A stretch of 64,000 bases of DNA. Source: Algorimicrobium sediminis. Lineage in GTDB: Bacteria; Bacteroidota; Bacteroidia; Flavobacteriales; Flavobacteriaceae. Both the position numbers and the translations under genes were made by a program. The notes below the pieces were generated by a model. It made no database searches, had not been told where the DNA came from, and was given only the letters and a program-made list of their open reading frames with translations. Of the stretch, positions 61,623 to 64,000 are shown in pieces. Position 1 is the first letter of the stretch; every line of letters starts with the position of its first letter. The DNA is taken from the NCBI RefSeq assembly GCF_042684585.1, contig NZ_JBHULS010000001.1, positions 868,001 through 932,000 on the forward strand, read 5' to 3'.

Positions 61623-62198
61623 ATGCAACTCGTTTTTGCCACAAACAATTTAAATAAAATAAAAGAAGTCCAACACTTAATACCCAAACATATTAAGGTT
61701 TTAAGTTTAGCCGATATAGGCTGCCATGAGGATATACCAGAAACCCAGGACACTATAAAAGGTAACGCTATTCAAAAAGTAGATTATATAAAAACACATT
61801 ATGGGTACGATTGTTTTGCAGACGACACCGGTCTGGAAGTTACAGCCTTGCATGGTGAACCGGGTGTGTATTCTGCCCGTTATGCTGGCCCGCAACGCAA
61901 CGCAGATGACAACATGACGAAACTACTTAAAAATTTAGAAAATCACAGCAATCGTTCTGCGCAATTTAAAACGGTTATAGCCTTACAAATAAACGGCCAG
62001 TTACACACATTTACAGGCATTTGCAAAGGCGAAATTACCACCAACAAATCGGGTACAGAAGGCTTTGGCTACGATCCTATTTTTAAAGCCGTTGGCCATA
62101 CCAAAACGTTTGCACAAATAAGTTTGGAAGAAAAAAACCAAATTGGACACAGAGGTAAGGCCGTAAAAAAATTAGTAGCTTTTTTAAATACCCTTTAG
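61623..62198 (+). CDS. Non-canonical purine NTP diphosphatase (RdgB/HAM1)
   Basis: A 191-residue house-cleaning enzyme that hydrolyses ITP, dITP and XTP to the monophosphate and pyrophosphate. Motifs: VFATNNLNKIKEVQHL at 3-18 (nucleotide site), CFADDTGLEVTALHGEPGVYSARYAG near 66-91 with the catalytic acids (split in two: ADDTGLEV and GVYSARYAG), and GFGYDPIFK near 149-157, the specificity loop, then HRGKAV near 178. The length matches the 197 of RdgB. The ATG at 61623 gives the family start MQLVFATNN. Confidence 0.95.
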   Translation: MQLVFATNNLNKIKEVQHLIPKHIKVLSLADIGCHEDIPETQDTIKGNAIQKVDYIKTHYGYDCFADDTGLEVTALHGEPGVYSARYAGPQRNADDNMTKLLKNLENHSNRSAQFKTVIALQINGQLHTFTGICKGEITTNKSGTEGFGYDPIFKAVGHTKTFAQISLEEKNQIGHRGKAVKKLVAFLNTL

Positions 62199-62290
62199 TA
62201 ACTAATTAAAAATGGTGTTTTTTATGTCGCCTACACCCTAAAACGTTTATTACTAAAATGACGGCTGTAGTCAAGAAACAAATATTACTT

Positions 62291-63553
62291 ATGAAATATC
62301 TAATTGTTAGCATTACCATTTTTTTACTTACCACGACGCAAATTTTTGGTCAGACTACTAAAAAAGTACTTTTTCTTGGCAATAGTTATACGGCCTATAA
62401 TAATTTACCTAACATGGTAAGTAATATGGCCCTCAGTACAGGCGACAACCTAATTTATGACGCCCATACACCTGGTGGTTATCGGTTTATAAACCATGCT
62501 ACCAACACAATCAGTTTAGAAAAAATAAATGCCAATTCATGGGATTATGTGGTGTTACAAGCCCAGAGTCAGGAAACAGCCTTCCCAGAAAGCTATAAAG
62601 AAAACGAGTTGTACCCCTACGCCTCGCAATTAAGCCAAGCTATTCGAAATAGCAATACATGCGCGCAACCTTTGTTTTACATGACTTGGGGCAGAGAAAA
62701 TGGCGATTCAAGCAATTGTCCAGATATGCCGTGGATGTGCACCTATGAAGGTATGGACAATGCCATATACACTACTTATATGTTTATGGCTGCTACCAAC
62801 CAAGCTAAAGTATCTCCGGTTGGTGCCCTTTGGCGCTATTTACGCACCCAAAACCCAAGTATAAACTTATATACCAACGATGGCTCGCACCCATCGGTAG
62901 TTGGTTCCTACGCAGCAGCCTGCGCATTTTACACCCTTATTTATCAAAAAGATCCTACTCAAATAACATGGCATTCTAGCTTACCCCTGGAACAAGCAAA
63001 TACAATTAAAACCGCAGCGAAATTGGTTGTTTTCGATAACCTGTCGGATTGGAATTTTACGGTTAACCCTGCATGGGCCAATTTTACAAGCACCGTAACA
63101 GCCAGCACCGTTGCCTTTACCAATACTAGTGCTGACTACGATTCGGTGTTATGGGAATTTGGCGATGGTAACACTTCTACATTAAGTAATCCTGTGCATA
63201 CCTATGCTTCAGTAGGCGCTTATACCGTAACTTTAACAGTTAGAAAATGTGACCAAGTTAATCGTAAAGTTGAGACCATTGAAATAACCAGTTTAGCAAC
63301 AGAAGCTATTACCAAAAAGGCTTTAAAAATTTACCCAAACCCAACAAACAGTACTTTATATATTGTGTTACCCAATACTTACAATCAGCTAAATGTATTC
63401 ATAACCGATATAATAGGAAAGCTTGTTGTTAAGAAAAATTACCACCAAGTTAATCAGTTTAATATGTCTGTTAACGCGCTAAAGCCTGGTGTATATGTAT
63501 TAAAAATTCATTCAGACAATGCTTTTTACACGCAACGTATTGTTATAAAGTAA
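62291..63553 (+). CDS. Secreted DUF4886/SGNH-like protein with PKD and T9SS sorting domain
   Basis: A 420-residue protein when started at ATG 62291, which opens a signal peptide (MKYLIVSITIFLLTTTQIFGQ); an earlier ATG at 62258 adds only 11 residues. Residues 22-240 resemble a DUF4886/SGNH hydrolase: VLFLGNSYTAYNNL near 26 has the catalytic-type GNS block, YVVLQAQSQ near 90, and SHPSVVGSYAAA near 195 the D/H-containing block. A PKD domain lies near 265-340 (WEFGDGNTSTLSNPVHTY). The last 75 residues form a type A sorting domain with the classical YPNPT and GVYVLKIHS. It is likely a type IX-exported enzyme acting on an ester or polymer; the substrate is not known. Confidence 0.85.
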   Translation: MKYLIVSITIFLLTTTQIFGQTTKKVLFLGNSYTAYNNLPNMVSNMALSTGDNLIYDAHTPGGYRFINHATNTISLEKINANSWDYVVLQAQSQETAFPESYKENELYPYASQLSQAIRNSNTCAQPLFYMTWGRENGDSSNCPDMPWMCTYEGMDNAIYTTYMFMAATNQAKVSPVGALWRYLRTQNPSINLYTNDGSHPSVVGSYAAACAFYTLIYQKDPTQITWHSSLPLEQANTIKTAAKLVVFDNLSDWNFTVNPAWANFTSTVTASTVAFTNTSADYDSVLWEFGDGNTSTLSNPVHTYASVGAYTVTLTVRKCDQVNRKVETIEITSLATEAITKKALKIYPNPTNSTLYIVLPNTYNQLNVFITDIIGKLVVKKNYHQVNQFNMSVNALKPGVYVLKIHSDNAFYTQRIVIK

Positions 63554-63561
63554 TTCGGACA

Positions 63562-64000
63562 TTATCGGTTTGTGCCTTCTGGAAACTGTACTTTATTTGG
63601 AGCTGCGTTTAATAGAGGTAAGGCGAGACGCAAAATTCTATTTCTTCGGCCGGTAGCATCTTTTGGCATCACCGGATACGAAATAACAGCTTCCATCCAA
63701 GCATAGGCGTTTACCCTAAAATAAACTTCGGGCTGCCACCCTTGTTTTTTTTGCCTGTAATGTTCGGGGTACGCTACTTTAAAATCGGTGTTGGCAGCTT
63801 CCAATAAACAAGACTCTACAAATTGTATATCGCTTGAATAAGCAATTTGAATTGGTGTTTCATTCCAAATAAAAGGCGCTTCAGAACCAGAATAATTTAT
63901 AATTTCCTCCCGAAGAATTAAGCTATTAGGAAACCTAATTATACGGCCGCTGCTTCTATCATTACCCAAATAATCACCGCTACATTCCATAATAGAGGTA
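63562..64000 (-). CDS. MscS-type mechanosensitive channel protein, C-terminal part
   Basis: The gene enters from the right edge; about 146 codons are inside the window. The frame reads SIMECSGDYLGNDRSSGRIIRFPNS, the MscS beta-domain pattern around the R-x-x-x-(F/I)-PNS turn, and continues through WNETPIQIAYSSD and AYAWMEAVISYPV, the alpha/beta C-terminal region. The membrane helices lie beyond the window. Such proteins release solutes on osmotic down-shock. The reading frame is open to the edge, so the ATG at 63990 is not the real start. The family call rests on the PNS block. Confidence 0.75.
   Translation of the reverse strand, partial: TSIMECSGDYLGNDRSSGRIIRFPNSLILREEIINYSGSEAPFIWNETPIQIAYSSDIQFVESCLLEAANTDFKVAYPEHYRQKKQGWQPEVYFRVNAYAWMEAVISYPVMPKDATGRRNRILRLALPLLNAAPNKVQFPEGTNR

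Overview
This window is AT-rich chromosomal DNA from a member of the Bacteroidota, most likely the family Flavobacteriaceae. The evidence is a type IX secretion C-terminal sorting domain on several secreted proteins, a BshA bacillithiol synthase, a NagZ/beta-lactamase fusion, LptD and TamB envelope proteins, YceI paralogues, a DUF4421 protein, and promoters of the Bacteroidota type (TTG, a 16-20 nt gap, then TAnnTTTG). Obvious Shine-Dalgarno sequences are lacking. No phage, insertion sequence or CRISPR array was seen.

Layout. 1-4.5 kb (minus): the start of a secreted Gfo/Idh-type protein, bshA, and a 971-residue GH3/serine-hydrolase fusion. 4.7-10.6 kb (minus): an envelope and redox operon with an AmiC-type amidase, an MlaD-like MCE protein, a membrane 4Fe-4S protein, a small secreted protein, an HdrB-like CCG protein, four tiny membrane proteins (three of them paralogous) and a short conserved protein. 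10.7-13.9 kb (plus): LptD and RidA. 14.4-15.5 kb: GMP reductase. 15.8-19.1 kb (minus): pfkA, gap, an N-acetylglucosamine-kinase-like gene and mgsA, a glycolysis cluster that carries the methylglyoxal bypass enzyme. 19.3-23.8 kb (minus): tamB, divergent from 23.8-30.5 kb (plus): tsaD, a parvulin, rsmE, a DUF4159 gene, a SpoU methyltransferase, an AI-2E-type permease, a THUMP-like methyltransferase and a HAD phosphatase. 30.6-30.95 kb: three tRNA genes (Ser-GCT, Pro-TGG, Arg-TCT) with a promoter and terminator. 31.2-36 kb (minus): YceI, a porin-like barrel, a second YceI and two universal stress proteins. 36.1-38.8 kb (minus): succinate dehydrogenase A and B without a neighbouring cytochrome b gene. 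39.5-49.9 kb (plus): three type IX cargo proteins sharing a C-terminal module. 50-54.1 kb (minus): hisS, a DUF6495-like gene, a GDPD and the ribosomal set rpsF-rpsR-rplI. 54.3-64 kb: a LytTR regulator, priA, a YihY/BrkB protein, nadC, rlmH, hpf, a DUF4421 protein, an RdgB/HAM1 pyrophosphatase, a secreted DUF4886/PKD protein and the end of an MscS channel.

The most interesting signals are three. First, a TGA-N6-TCA palindrome of Crp/Fnr geometry occurs before yceI, before the stress-protein pair and before hpf. In all three cases it is centred 40.5 bp upstream of the transcription start predicted from a downstream -7-like element, and no -33 box is present. This suggests one regulon joining stress proteins, ribosome hibernation and an envelope/porin unit. 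Second, the secreted trio at 39.5-49.9 kb shares an unrecognised module of about 140 residues just before the sorting domain, and one gene is little more than that module. Third, a tandem family of 60-70 residue two-helix membrane proteins lies next to the Hdr-like iron-sulfur genes.
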